This document shows positions 30,668 through 41,000 of a stretch of 64,000 bases of DNA, piece after piece. Source of the stretch: Candidatus Sulfopaludibacter sp. SbA3 (GTDB lineage Bacteria > Acidobacteriota > Terriglobia > Bryobacterales > Bryobacteraceae); NCBI GenBank assembly GCA_945890485.1, contig CAMDCN010000012.1, forward strand, positions 149,397 through 213,396, written 5' to 3'. The stretch's first letter is position 1; every line of letters begins with the position of its first letter. Both the position numbers and the translations under genes were made by a program. A model generated the notes under the pieces. It had not been told where the DNA came from and did no database searches. It was given only the letters and a program-made list of their open reading frames with translations.

Positions 30668-31510
30668 ATGAAGATCACCGTCGACCATTCGACCACCTAC
30701 CGGTATCAGTTCCCTGTCCAACTGGAGCCGCACACCTTCCGACTCCAGCCCCGCATGAGCGCCAACCAGCGCCTGCTCGCCTACGATCTCCAAATCACGC
30801 CGGAGCCCGCCGGAGCCACCGAAAGCCTCGACCAGGATGGCAACCTCGCCCATTACGCCTGGTTCCAGGACCCCACTACGTCCCTCCACGTACGCAGCCG
30901 CTTCACGGTCGAAAACCTCCGTGAGAACCCCTTCGACTTCTTCCTCGTCAACGATTCGCTCCACCTTCCCCTCTGGTATCGCGAGCCCCTCAGCACAGCC
31001 CTTTTTTCCTATCGCCTCGACGCGAACGTCGCTCCCGACGTCCGCCAATTCGCCCAGTCCCTCGCCAACGGCGCCAACGGCGATGTGCTCGCTTTCCTCT
31101 CCGCCCTGACGAACGAGATCTTCCATTCCTGCCGCCCCATCACGCGTATCGACGGCGCACCTTGGACCTCCGACTACACCCTCCGCGCCCGCGAAGGCTC
31201 CTGCCGCGATCTCGCCGTGCTCTTCTGCGATGCCTGCCGCGTCATGGGCATAGCCGCCCGCTTCGTCAGCGGCTACGAATACGCTTCCGCCGGCCAAACG
31301 CAGTCCTACATGCACGCTTGGGCTGAGGTCTATCTCCCGTCGGCTGGCTGGCGCGGCTACGATCCCTCCCGCGGCCTTGCCGTCACCAAGTCCCACGTCG
31401 CTGTCGCCGCGGCGTTCCACTCCGATCTCGCCTCTCCCATCTCGGGCATCTACACCGGCGGCTCCTACTCCCACATGGAAGCGACCATTCGATTGACCGC
31501 AAATTCTTAA
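30668..31510 (+). CDS. Transglutaminase-like cysteine protease family protein
   Basis: A 280-residue protein with the bacterial transglutaminase N-terminal beta domain ('DHSTTYRYQFPVQLEPHTFRLQPR') and a papain-like transglutaminase core. The triad can be read: Cys in 'REGSCRDLAVLFCDACR' near 180, His in 'YMHAWAEVYLP' near 217, Asp in 'GYDPSRG' near 234. Members act as proteases or peptide hydrolases, and some make amide crosslinks. No signal peptide is seen. It probably belongs to the operon with the two-component system (3-base gap). Confidence 0.88.
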   Translation: MKITVDHSTTYRYQFPVQLEPHTFRLQPRMSANQRLLAYDLQITPEPAGATESLDQDGNLAHYAWFQDPTTSLHVRSRFTVENLRENPFDFFLVNDSLHLPLWYREPLSTALFSYRLDANVAPDVRQFAQSLANGANGDVLAFLSALTNEIFHSCRPITRIDGAPWTSDYTLRAREGSCRDLAVLFCDACRVMGIAARFVSGYEYASAGQTQSYMHAWAEVYLPSAGWRGYDPSRGLAVTKSHVAVAAAFHSDLASPISGIYTGGSYSHMEATIRLTANS

Positions 31511-31543
31511 GGAACTTTCCCCCTGGTCATTCGTACTAGGATC

Positions 31544-34012
31544 ATGGGCTGGCTTACAAGCGAATTCCGTTGGATTGTGCGACGCCTGTCGCGAGCACCC
31601 CTGTTCACTGCCATCACACTTTTGACGTTGGCGGTGGGCATCGGTGCGAACACGGCGATATTCAGCGTAGTGAACGGAGTCTTATTAAAACCTTTGCCCT
31701 ACGCCGATGCGGATCGCCTCGTCGCGGTTTGGCAATCGGCGCCAGGAATTGGCATAAAAGAGCTTCCAGGTTCTCCTTCCACCTATTTCACTTACCGCGA
31801 AATAGGCCAGTCCTTTGAGCACATCGGCCTCTATCGCCAGGAGGCCGTCAATATCACAGGCCTTGCCGAACCAGAGCGGATCGAATCTCTCGCCGTCACG
31901 GATGCGGTTCTGCCCGCGCTCGGCATTGAACCCGTCCTCGGCCGTCGCTTCACCTTGCAGGACGATCAGCCCAATCAGGCACTCACCGTCATGCTCACCC
32001 ACGGCCTCTGGCAACGCAAGTTTGGCGGAAACCCGGGTATCGTCGGCCAAAGCATTCGCATCGACGGCGAGGCTTACCAGGTTATTGGCGTTCTGCCCGC
32101 CTCCTTCCGCTTCCTCAACTCTCAGCCCGCTCTGCTCACCCCCTTCCGCCTCAATCCCAAAGACGCTTTCGTCGGCCAGTTCAGCTACCCTACCCTCGCT
32201 AAGCTCAAGCCTGGCGTCACCATCGAACAGGCCAGCACCGATGTCGCCCGTATGCTCAAGATGCTGCCGGACCGCTACCGCCTAGCTCCCGGCATGAGCC
32301 GGAAAATGATCGAAGAGGCCCGCATCGCGCCCAATCTCCGCACGTTGAAGGAAGAGGTCATCGGCGATATTGGCAAGGTGCTTTGGGTTCTGATGGCCAC
32401 CATCGGCATCGTCCTCTTCATCGCCTGCGCCAACGTCGCCAACCTGCTGCTGGTTCGCGTCGAAGGCCGCCAGCGCGAAATTGCCGTTCGCACCGCCCTC
32501 GGCGCCAGCCGCTGGCAGATCGCCCGCGAACTGCTTCTCGAAAGCGCCGTCCTCGGCCTCACCGGCGGCGCCCTCGGCGTGGGGGTGGCGGCGGGTTGCC
32601 TCACCCTCCTCCAGTCCCTCGCGCCTTCTTCTCTTCCGCGTCTCACCGAGATCACGCTCGATCCGGCTGTCCTTCTCTTCACGGCCGTGCTCTCTCTCGT
32701 GGCCGGGCTTCTCTTCGGACTCATCCCGGTTCTGAAATGCGCCGGGCCGCGCCTCGAACACGGCCTCCAAGCCGGCGGCCGCACGATGAGCGAAGGCCGG
32801 GAACGCCATCGCGCGCGGGGCGCCCTCGTCGTTGTTCAGGTGGCGCTGGCCCTCGTTTTGCTCATCGGCGCCGGACTCATGATCCGCACCATGCAAGCCC
32901 TTGGGCGGGTAGAACCCGGCTTCAGCCAGCCCGGACAACTCCTCACCGTTCGCATCTCCATCCCGGAAGCTTTCGTCAAGGAACGCACGCAGATCCCCCG
33001 CCTCCAGCAGGAGATCGTCAACCGCTTCGCCGCCATCCCCGGGGTGCAGTCCGTCGGCCTCGCCAATTCTGTCCCCATGGACGGCAATCAAAGCAACGAC
33101 CCCGTCTTCGCCGAATCGAAGTCCTACCGCGACGGCGAGATTCCACCGATGCGCCGCTACAAATTCGTCGGCCCCAACTACTTCCAAACCATGGGTAACC
33201 CGCTCAAGGCCGGCCGCGGTATCACATGGGACGATATCCACAACGCCCGGCCCGTCGTCCAGGTCTCGGAGAATTTGGCCGTCGAACTCTGGGGATCCGC
33301 TACCGCCGCCATCGGCCAGCGCGTCCGTGAAAACCCCAAAGGCGTCTGGCGTGAAATCATCGGGGTCGCCGGGGACGAACGGGATAACGGAGCCGATCGC
33401 CCCGCCCCCACAACCATCTACCTTCCTCTTGCGGTCAAGGCCTTCTGGGGCGATGAGCTCGATATCCATTCCAGCCTCGCCTTCGTGCTCCGCACTCCGC
33501 GCGCCGGCACTGCCGCCCTGCTTAACGATATTCGCCAGCAGGTCCAAGCCGTCAACCCGGATCTCCCACTCGCAAACCCCCGCACCATGCAGGCTGTCTA
33601 TGACCGGTCTATGGCGCGCACATCATTCACCCTCACCATGCTCAGCATCGCCGCCGGCATGGCGTTGCTGCTCGGTTTGATCGGCATCTACGGCGTGCTT
33701 TCCTACGCAGTCACGCAACGCACCCGCGAAATCGGCATCCGTCTCGCCCTCGGCGCCCCGCGCGCCAACGTCCAGGGCCTCTTCCTCCGGTACGGCCTTA
33801 CGCTCACCGGTCTCGGCGTGGTTTGCGGCGTCGTCGCAGCCGTCCCGATGAGCCGCCTGCTCGGTAGCCTTCTCTTCGAAGTCAGCCCGGCCGACCCGGC
33901 CACCTACGCCGCCGTTGCCGCCCTGCTCCTCGCCGCCGCCGCGCTCGCCGCCTACCTGCCGGCCCGCCGCGCGACGGCCATCGACCCCATGACCTCGCTC
34001 CGCGCCGAATAG
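31544..34012 (+). CDS. ADOP-like orphan ABC permease (MacB/FtsX type)
   Basis: An 822-residue double permease of the type called ADOP in Acidobacteria: two MacB-periplasmic-core plus FtsX units in one chain. 'LSRAPLFTAITLLTLAVGIGANTAIFSVVNGVLLKPLPYADADRLVAVW' at the N-terminus is the family hallmark. Membrane segments lie at about 20-42, 285-310, 335-360, 380-405, 425-447 and again at about 700-725, 755-775 and 785-805, with a second periplasmic domain at about 460-680 ('VGPNYFQTMGNPLKAGRGI'). No ATPase gene is adjacent, as usual for these orphans. Function is unknown (export or mechanotransmission are inferred from MacB). It ends back to back with the next gene, which is convergent. Confidence 0.9.
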   Translation: MGWLTSEFRWIVRRLSRAPLFTAITLLTLAVGIGANTAIFSVVNGVLLKPLPYADADRLVAVWQSAPGIGIKELPGSPSTYFTYREIGQSFEHIGLYRQEAVNITGLAEPERIESLAVTDAVLPALGIEPVLGRRFTLQDDQPNQALTVMLTHGLWQRKFGGNPGIVGQSIRIDGEAYQVIGVLPASFRFLNSQPALLTPFRLNPKDAFVGQFSYPTLAKLKPGVTIEQASTDVARMLKMLPDRYRLAPGMSRKMIEEARIAPNLRTLKEEVIGDIGKVLWVLMATIGIVLFIACANVANLLLVRVEGRQREIAVRTALGASRWQIARELLLESAVLGLTGGALGVGVAAGCLTLLQSLAPSSLPRLTEITLDPAVLLFTAVLSLVAGLLFGLIPVLKCAGPRLEHGLQAGGRTMSEGRERHRARGALVVVQVALALVLLIGAGLMIRTMQALGRVEPGFSQPGQLLTVRISIPEAFVKERTQIPRLQQEIVNRFAAIPGVQSVGLANSVPMDGNQSNDPVFAESKSYRDGEIPPMRRYKFVGPNYFQTMGNPLKAGRGITWDDIHNARPVVQVSENLAVELWGSATAAIGQRVRENPKGVWREIIGVAGDERDNGADRPAPTTIYLPLAVKAFWGDELDIHSSLAFVLRTPRAGTAALLNDIRQQVQAVNPDLPLANPRTMQAVYDRSMARTSFTLTMLSIAAGMALLLGLIGIYGVLSYAVTQRTREIGIRLALGAPRANVQGLFLRYGLTLTGLGVVCGVVAAVPMSRLLGSLLFEVSPADPATYAAVAALLLAAAALAAYLPARRATAIDPMTSLRAE

Positions 34013-35569
34013 CTACTTCTTCAGCGTCGGATACGTAATCCCCAACTGCTCCAAATACGTCCCGTACTTCGCCGGGTCGTAGTAGAACTTCCGCATCTGC
34101 TCGCGGTACTTGGCCATCTTTTCGAGGTTCAGCTCCACCGCCGGTTGATCCGTCTCCGCCATCAACGGCTGATACTTCAACTCCTTCGTCTGCACTTCGT
34201 TGAAGTACTTCCAAGCCTCCGCCAGCAACTCCGGCCGCAGCAGATAATCCAGCGCCGTCGTCGCCTGCACCTTCGCTCCGGTCACCGACCCCTTGTGCGC
34301 AATCGGCGTCGCCTCCGCAATGGCGTTCGCCCAGTGGTGCCCCGGCAGATTGGGGATGTTCGCCGGGTAGCGCAGATACGTCATTGGCACAATCCAAGAG
34401 ATATCGCCCACATCGTCCGTCCCGCCGCCCTTCCAAGGTTCGGGCGCCTTCAACTCCTGTGGCTTGTCCTTCAACGGCTCCACCTTCGGCGCCCGGATCT
34501 CCCGCTGCAACTCCTTCGCCAGCAACTGGTCCGCCTCGCTCCACTTCGGCATCCCGACCATCAGGATGTTCTTGTGCTGCGTCTCCGCCACCGGCTTGCT
34601 GAAGTGCGTCGGCCACGCCTGCCCCACCACGCGCTGCGACACCGTCGTACTCGTCGCCATCGCCGCCGCTTTCGCCATCGTCGACCCGAACTCCTGCATC
34701 TCCTTGATGCGCGGATAATCCTCTTCCCGGAAGTAGTACCAAACGGTCGCCTCCTGCGGCACCACGTTCGGCTGGTCGCCGCCGTTGGTGATCACATAGT
34801 GCGAACGTTGCTCCGGCCGCAGATGCTCGCGCTTAAAGTTCCACATCGTGTTCATCAGCTCCACCGCATCCAGCGCGCTCCGCCCCCGCCAAGGCGCGCC
34901 CGCCGCATGGGCCGACTCTCCTTTGAACGTGAACTGAATCGAGACGAGGCCGCTGTTGTTGTGCGCGTGGCCGTAATCGGTCGCCAACTCATGTCCCACG
35001 TGGCAGCCCAACATGATGTCCAGGTCTTTCATCAGCCCGGCGCGGATGTAGTAGGCCTTCGTCGCCACCAACTCCTCCGCCACGCCCGGATACAGCTTCA
35101 GCGTGCCCTTGATCTTGTGCTTGATCATCAACTCCTTCAGCACAATGGCCGCCACAACGTTTACGGCGTTCCCCGTGTTGTGCCCCTCCCCGTGACCCGG
35201 CGCGCCCTCAATCAGCGGATCGTGATACGCCACGCCCGGCTTCTGCGACGCCCGCGGAATCCCGTCCAGGTCCGTGATAAAGCCAATCACGGGCTTCCCC
35301 TGCCCATACGTGGCGATCCACGCCGTCGGCATACCCACCACGCCCCGCTGCACCGTGAATCCGTTCTTCTCGAGGATGCCCGTCAAATACTTCGATGTCT
35401 CGACTTCCTGAAAGCCGAGTTCGCCAAAGCTGAACACCGAGTCCACGATTTCCTGCACCATCTTCTGCCGGGCTTCCACCCCGGCGATGGCTTCTTTTTT
35501 CAATTGCTCAAGGTTGGGGGCCTGCGCGAATACAGCGCTCGAAAGGAGAAATAGAGCAGGGAGCTTCAT
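34013..35569 (-). CDS. M20-family amidohydrolase (AbgB-like), exported
   Basis: A 518-residue protein with a signal peptide (1-15, 'FLLSSAVFAQA'). It belongs to the M20 dipeptidase/amidohydrolase group related to AbgB and indole-acetyl-amino-acid hydrolases. The metal-site region is 'EGAPGHGEGHNTGNAVNVVAA' near 123-142, with 'GVAEELVATKAYY' near 163 carrying the conserved Glu pair, and 'MLGCHVGHE' near 187. The lid domain includes 'GESAHAAGAPWRGRSALDAVELMN' near 215-235. The enzyme would cleave an N-acyl amide bond; the acyl group is not known. It follows the tandem unknown paralogues by 11 bases. Confidence 0.85.
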   Translation of the reverse strand: MKLPALFLLSSAVFAQAPNLEQLKKEAIAGVEARQKMVQEIVDSVFSFGELGFQEVETSKYLTGILEKNGFTVQRGVVGMPTAWIATYGQGKPVIGFITDLDGIPRASQKPGVAYHDPLIEGAPGHGEGHNTGNAVNVVAAIVLKELMIKHKIKGTLKLYPGVAEELVATKAYYIRAGLMKDLDIMLGCHVGHELATDYGHAHNNSGLVSIQFTFKGESAHAAGAPWRGRSALDAVELMNTMWNFKREHLRPEQRSHYVITNGGDQPNVVPQEATVWYYFREEDYPRIKEMQEFGSTMAKAAAMATSTTVSQRVVGQAWPTHFSKPVAETQHKNILMVGMPKWSEADQLLAKELQREIRAPKVEPLKDKPQELKAPEPWKGGGTDDVGDISWIVPMTYLRYPANIPNLPGHHWANAIAEATPIAHKGSVTGAKVQATTALDYLLRPELLAEAWKYFNEVQTKELKYQPLMAETDQPAVELNLEKMAKYREQMRKFYYDPAKYGTYLEQLGITYPTLKK

Positions 35570-35580
35570 AGCTCCCTAGC

Positions 35581-36741
35581 TTAACGCCGCGCGTGCTGGC
35601 TTTGCGCTGGAGCGTTGTAGCGGACACTCAACTGCGGCGTCATCAGCTTCTCGCCGCCCTTCTGCTTCGATTGCAGGCAGCTTTCGAGCATCCCCGAAGC
35701 GATCAGAGTCCGGGCGGCCGGATACGGCGCACGGCCCGTCACCATCATCTCTTCAATCTTGCTGACGAGACACGCCGAGTACGTCACGTTCGGCACCGGC
35801 GTCAACAGAAACTGCGTCGACATTGTCCCGCGCCCTCGGACCTTGGCCGCGAACGTGAAGTCTTTCACGGCGCCGTTCAGCATCAGCAGCGTCGTCTTCA
35901 ACCCGTCGTTGTGTTCAATCAAATAAGCCGCCGGCTTGGCGACGAGCTTCTTCAGCTCGCCCGTCCGCACCAGGTCCTGCGTCCGGCCGTCTTTCTCCGT
36001 CAGCCCCAGCGGCGTATCGCTGCGCGACAGCGCCGAGATCAGCAGGTCTTTCGAATACGGCGCATTCCAAGCCGCCTCGCCTTCGAGCAACTGTACCGAC
36101 TTGATGCCCGTCTCGCCGCCCTTCCGCCGTTCGATCATGCACTGCATCGCTTCAAGCGCATGGTAGTCCATCGGGTCCGACCCGCCCACGCCCACCATCA
36201 GCGCTTCGTCAATCACGCTCCCCAGCGGGATCTCGATATCCGGCAGCCTCCACGTCACCGGCAACGACGAACCGGCCAGCACCGGGAACTTCAGCCGCTT
36301 GGCCTCGTCGAGCATCCACTTGGCTTTCTCGAAGTTGAACGACAGGTGCTTGTCGTTATAGACCGGCACCACGCGCCCGTCTTTCTCAAACACCTCCGTG
36401 CACTGCTTGAAGAACTCGTAGCGCGGATAAAGTACCTGCCCCAACTCGTTCTTCGGATAGTCGCCGTGCTCGCAAATGATCACGACGCCGTCGACGGCAA
36501 GCTTATCCGTGCCGCAGCGCAGCGTCTCCGCGATGGTCGGGTACACTTTGAAGCCGAACTCCTTGGCCCGCTCCTCACTCTGGTCACCCTTCGGCTTTTG
36601 GTCGACATAGAGCGACACGACTTGCACGTCCGGCTTGTGCCACTTGCCTTCGTGCGGATAGCCGATCAGGAAGCGGTCGCCCATGTGCTGCGCGTGCGAA
36701 AGATAACGGTAAATGCTCGAAACGATAGCGATGCGCTTCAT
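35581..36741 (-). CDS. Conserved protein of unknown function, paralogue B (no leader)
   Basis: A 386-residue protein that I cannot assign to a named family. It begins directly with a Rossmann-like strand 'KRIAIVSSIYRYLSHAQHMGDRFLIGYP' and has no leader peptide. Motifs shared with the neighbouring gene include 'VSLYVDQKPKGD', 'KLAVDGVVIICEHGDY', 'YPRYEFFKQ', 'VPVYNDKHLSFN', 'LAGSSLPVTWR' and 'EAMQCMIERRKGGETG'. Invariant His, Glu, Asp and Asn in the 'EHGxY' and 'NDKHLS' motifs look like active-site residues. Overall appearance is oxidoreductase-like, somewhat reminiscent of Gfo/Idh/MocA, but no NAD motif is certain. Its start shares one base with the stop of the upstream paralogue. Confidence 0.75.
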   Translation of the reverse strand: MKRIAIVSSIYRYLSHAQHMGDRFLIGYPHEGKWHKPDVQVVSLYVDQKPKGDQSEERAKEFGFKVYPTIAETLRCGTDKLAVDGVVIICEHGDYPKNELGQVLYPRYEFFKQCTEVFEKDGRVVPVYNDKHLSFNFEKAKWMLDEAKRLKFPVLAGSSLPVTWRLPDIEIPLGSVIDEALMVGVGGSDPMDYHALEAMQCMIERRKGGETGIKSVQLLEGEAAWNAPYSKDLLISALSRSDTPLGLTEKDGRTQDLVRTGELKKLVAKPAAYLIEHNDGLKTTLLMLNGAVKDFTFAAKVRGRGTMSTQFLLTPVPNVTYSACLVSKIEEMMVTGRAPYPAARTLIASGMLESCLQSKQKGGEKLMTPQLSVRYNAPAQSQHARR

Positions 36742-37982
36742 TAGCTTCTCCAGAAGGTGGATTCTTTCGTCGTCTGGTAACGGATGCCCAGGTGCGGGGT
36801 CTTCAACTGCTTTTGGCCTTGGAACAGGCTCTCGACGCCGGCAGCGGTCAGGCCTGTCGTCAGCAGCGTGCGCTCCAACGGATACGTCTCCTTCCCCGTC
36901 AGGTACATCAACTCGGCGTTGTAGACGAGCGGGCTGAAGAAGTTCGCGAGGGTGGTTCGCCCGTCCGGCATCGGCAGGTACATCTGCGTCGAGAAGAGGT
37001 CTTTCTGCCCCGTGATCTTGGCCGAGAAGTTGAAGTCGCGCAGCAGGCCGCTCATCAGGATCATCGTCGACATCAAGCCGTCGGCGTGCCTATAGCGATA
37101 CGCCACCGGGTTCTTCACGATCCGCTTCATGTCGTCGAGCGTGGGGAAGATGTTGTTGAAGCCTTCCCGCGCCGGCACCAGCGTGTGGCTCCGGCAGAGC
37201 GCCGCTTCCACGAGTTCAGTCGGCCAGACTTTCTCCTGATAAGCCTTCCAGAAGTTCTCTCCGCGATACGCCTGCACCCATTCGACGCCGGCCTCGCCTC
37301 CCCGCCGCCGCTCCACCATGCACTGCGCCGTTTCGAGGCCATGGAAGTCGTAGCTGTCCACGCCGCCGTAGCAGACGCACATCGCCTCTTCCACGCGCGC
37401 GCCGGTGGGGAATTCGAGCGAAGGCGTTCGCCAAGTGACCGGCAGGCTCGACCCCGCCATCAGCGGGAACTTCATCCGCCGCGCCGTATCGTACATCTCC
37501 TTCGCCCACTCCCAGTTCCACGACAGGTGCTTATCGTTGAAGACCGGCACCACCTTTCCGCTCGACTCGAACACCTTCACGATCTCTTTGAAGAACTCGT
37601 AGCGCGGATACTTGGTCTGGCCCTTCTCGTTCCGCTCGTACTTGCCATGTTCGCCTACGAGCATCACCCCATCGACGGCCAGTTTTCCCGTCCCGCTGGT
37701 GAGCGCCTCGGCGATGGTCTTGTACACCTTCATGCTGGGGAACCGCTTCGCCCGGTCCTCGGTCAGGTCACCGTTGGGGTGCTGATCGACGTAGAGCGAA
37801 ACCAGGTCCATCGCGGGCTGGTGATGTTCCCCGTCCCAGCCATAGCCTTCGAGGAAGCGGTCGACGATATGCTGGCCGTGGGAGAACTTGCGGTACTCGG
37901 TGATGATGGCGGCGATCTTGGGACGGTTGGGAGCCCAAGGCAACGCCGCCGAGGCGAGGATTTGCCGGCGCGTAAGCTGCAT
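36741..37982 (-). CDS. Conserved protein of unknown function, paralogue A (Tat-like leader)
   Basis: A 413-residue protein homologous to the next gene over its full length, with matching 'HGQHIVDRFLEGYGWDGE', 'VSLYVDQHPNGDLTEDRAKRF', 'KLAVDGVMLVGEHGKY', 'YPRYEFFKE', 'VPVFNDKHLSWN', 'MAGSSLPVTWR' and 'ETAQCMVERRRGGEAGVEW'. It differs in having a twin-arginine leader ('LTRRQILASAALPW'), so this copy is probably periplasmic while paralogue B is probably cytoplasmic. The pair plus the M20 hydrolase form a compact operon. No family function is known to me; the description is from the sequence alone. Confidence 0.75.
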   Translation of the reverse strand: MQLTRRQILASAALPWAPNRPKIAAIITEYRKFSHGQHIVDRFLEGYGWDGEHHQPAMDLVSLYVDQHPNGDLTEDRAKRFPSMKVYKTIAEALTSGTGKLAVDGVMLVGEHGKYERNEKGQTKYPRYEFFKEIVKVFESSGKVVPVFNDKHLSWNWEWAKEMYDTARRMKFPLMAGSSLPVTWRTPSLEFPTGARVEEAMCVCYGGVDSYDFHGLETAQCMVERRRGGEAGVEWVQAYRGENFWKAYQEKVWPTELVEAALCRSHTLVPAREGFNNIFPTLDDMKRIVKNPVAYRYRHADGLMSTMILMSGLLRDFNFSAKITGQKDLFSTQMYLPMPDGRTTLANFFSPLVYNAELMYLTGKETYPLERTLLTTGLTAAGVESLFQGQKQLKTPHLGIRYQTTKESTFWRS

Positions 37983-38001
37983 ACAGATACGTTACCGAAG
38001 A

Positions 38002-41000
38002 TTAAGAAAGCAGGAGTTCTAAATCTTCCGGCTTCAGGTTCGAAACCAGCGCATTGTCTTCACTCAGGATCGCCGTCGCCAACTCCCGCTTCGTGCTCTG
38101 CAGCTCCAGTACCCGCTCTTCCACCGTGTCCTTGGCAATCAAGCGATACGCAAATACCGGCTTATCCTGCCCAATCCGGTGCGTCCGGTCAATGGCTTGC
38201 GCCTCAACGGCCGGATTCCACCACGGATCCAACAAGAACACATAATCCGCTGCCGTCAGATTCAGGCCCACGCCGCCAGCCTTCAGACTGATCAAGAAAA
38301 GCTTGCACTCCGGATCCGTCTGGAACCGCTCCACGGGCGCCTGCCGGTCCTTCGTCTTTCCATCGAGATACTCGTACGTCAGCCCCTGCGCATCCAACTG
38401 CGCCCGTACCAGCGCCAACAGCGAAGTGAATTGCGAGAAGATCAGCGCCTTGTGCCCTTCCTGCAGCACCTCGTCCAGCTGACTCAGCAGCGTGTCCAAT
38501 TTCGTGCTCGATCCCGAAGCCAGCTTCTTGTCCACCAAACCCGGATGGCACGACGCCTGCCGCAGCCGCAACAACGCCTCCAATACCTGCAGCTTCCGCT
38601 TGTTCCAGGTCCGCGAAGTCCCGGCCAGCAGCGACGCCCGGTAGTGATCCCGCAACTCGTTGTACAGCTTCCGCTCATCCGGCTCCAGTTCGCAGAACAA
38701 CGTCTGCTCCACCTTCGCCGGCAACTCCTTGGCCACCTGCTCTTTCGTCCGTCGCAGCAAGAAGGGCCGCAGCCCCGCCGATAGCAACTCCCGTGTCTCC
38801 GGCGCCACCGTCCGGGACCCCGCCCCCGAAAGCCGCAACACCGAAGCTTTCCCCAGCATCCCGGGGTTCAAAAACTCGAACAGGCTCCACAACTCGCCCA
38901 GATGGTTCTCCACCGGCGTACCCGTCATCGTCAACCGATGGTTGGCTTTCAACAGCCGCGCCGCCTTCGCCGACGCCGACCCAAAATTCTTGATCGCCTG
39001 CGCCTCATCGAGAATCGCGTAGTCAAAAACGTGGTTCTGCAGAGTCACAATGTCCCGCCGCAGCGTCCCAAACGTCGTCAGGATCAAATCGTAATCCTGG
39101 ATGTTATCGAGCGATCGCGCCAGCCCCGTGAAATCCAAGGTCCGCAGCTCCGGCGTAAACCGCGCGGCTTCTCGCTGCCAGTTGAAAATCAACGAACGTG
39201 GCGCCACCACCAAGGAAGGTGGAATCGGTTCGCCCGCCGCCCGGGCCGCTCGGCGCATTTCAAGCAAAGCCAGTACCTGCGCCGTCTTGCCCACGCCCAT
39301 GTCGTCCGCCAGACATCCGCCGAATCTGAACTTGTTCAAAAACAGCAGCCAGCCCAGCCCTTCCCGCTGATAGTCGCGCAGCGAGCCTTGGAATCCGGCC
39401 GGCTGCTCCGCCATTCCGATTCCCTTGAAGTTCTGCAGCTCCTTACGGGCGTGCTCTAAAGTCTCATCGGCCTTGATCTCCGGCTGCGCGGCCAGCAAGG
39501 CATCCAGCAAGGCCACCTGGTTGCGCTGGAACCGGACCTGCCCCTTCTCAATTTCCGCGATTTGCAGCAAGGACCGCAGCCGCCCGAGCTGCCCTTCATC
39601 GAGAATCGCGATGCTCCCGTCTTCGAGCTTGAACATCGTCTCGCCCTGCTGCATCGCTTTCAGCAGTTGCGGCAACGGCACCGACAGATCGTCGAAGTGG
39701 ATGTCACCCGTCAGCTCGAACCAGTCGATGCCCGTGCTCACATTGGCGTTCATCTTCGTCGCCGACCGCATCGGTAAACCCTGCAGCTCGATGTACCATC
39801 CGGCCTGGAACAACTTCCGCAAACCGGGCAGCAGTTTCGCCGGAGTGATGTCCCAACTTTGCCCTTCCAAGCCGACATACTGCACCGGGCGAAACCCAGC
39901 CTCCGGCAGCAAGGCCAAGGCCTCCTGCTCGGCTGCCATGTCCCGCTCCACCAGCTTGCGCTCCGACGGATGGAACAGCGTATCAGCCACCGTCTCGGCG
40001 TGGGCCACTACACCGTCGCCATAGATGAACTCGGGGCGGCCCGTGAACGGATCCTGGTCCGCGCGCCGTTGCGCTTGCCGCAGCTTCAGGCTCGGATGCG
40101 GCAACCCCGGCACGCGCTCATAACGCAGCGCCATCGGGAGATGCAGCACCTCTTCGGGGAGCCGTTTCATGGCCTCCCGCAGAAAATCGTCCGTCTCCGT
40201 CGCGTTGATCGAAATCTGCCCTTGGGCCCGGAAGAACTGAATCCACGGCAACGCCTTCGCCGCTTGCAACGGCCCGATCGCTTTCTTCCGTAACAAAAAC
40301 GAACCCGCGATGATCAGGGTCGAGGCATCGAGCGCCAGCATCTCGTCTTCCCGGTAAAACTCGGAGGAAACTTGCCAGCTTCCATCCCCACCCTGCTGCC
40401 AAAGCAGACGAAATTGAAATGGTTCCGGATCCCATACCAGCGGCTGCGCCAGCGACCGCTCCTCCGAGTTCGGACTCTTCAGGAAGCATCGCCCGGTGCC
40501 GCAGATGGTGGGCATCAGCCGGTGGCCCAGCGCCGCGGAAAGTTCGTAGGAGTTGTGGATCTCCTCTGGCGCAATGGTCGAGTACGTCGAAACCACCCCG
40601 CGCGATCCAGCAAGGCTCAGCAGAATTTCCCGGTCCTCGCACGGCGCCATGGCCTGCAACTGCTCCTGCGACAGCCGCAGTGGATACGTCCGGTTCCATC
40701 CCCCGGCCTTCCTGTTCGGCGTCCTCGCCAGCACCTGCAGCGAGATCGCCCGTCCGTTCCGCAAAGTATCCAATGGATCGATGAAGTATAGGATCTGTTC
40801 ATCGTCCGGCCGTGGTTCCGTGCGCCGTATCGGCGATGCCGTAGCCTTGGCGTCGATCTCCCGCAGATACATGCGCCAATTCGGCAGGGTCGCCTCGCCG
40901 GGAACCGCATCTGGGCTATCGTCCTCTTCGATGTTCAGTTCTAGGCTCGTCCAGCGAATCTCAGAAAGATAGCCCAGCCGCTCGGACTCGATCGCCGCAG

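Noticed and set aside
34145..38291. Long plus-strand frames (34145-35554, 35593-36744, 36792-38291) antisense to real genes
   Set aside because: The translations are rich in Arg and His with no domain, and the minus-strand frames carry clear families, start sites and overlaps. They are shadows of high-GC coding sequence.
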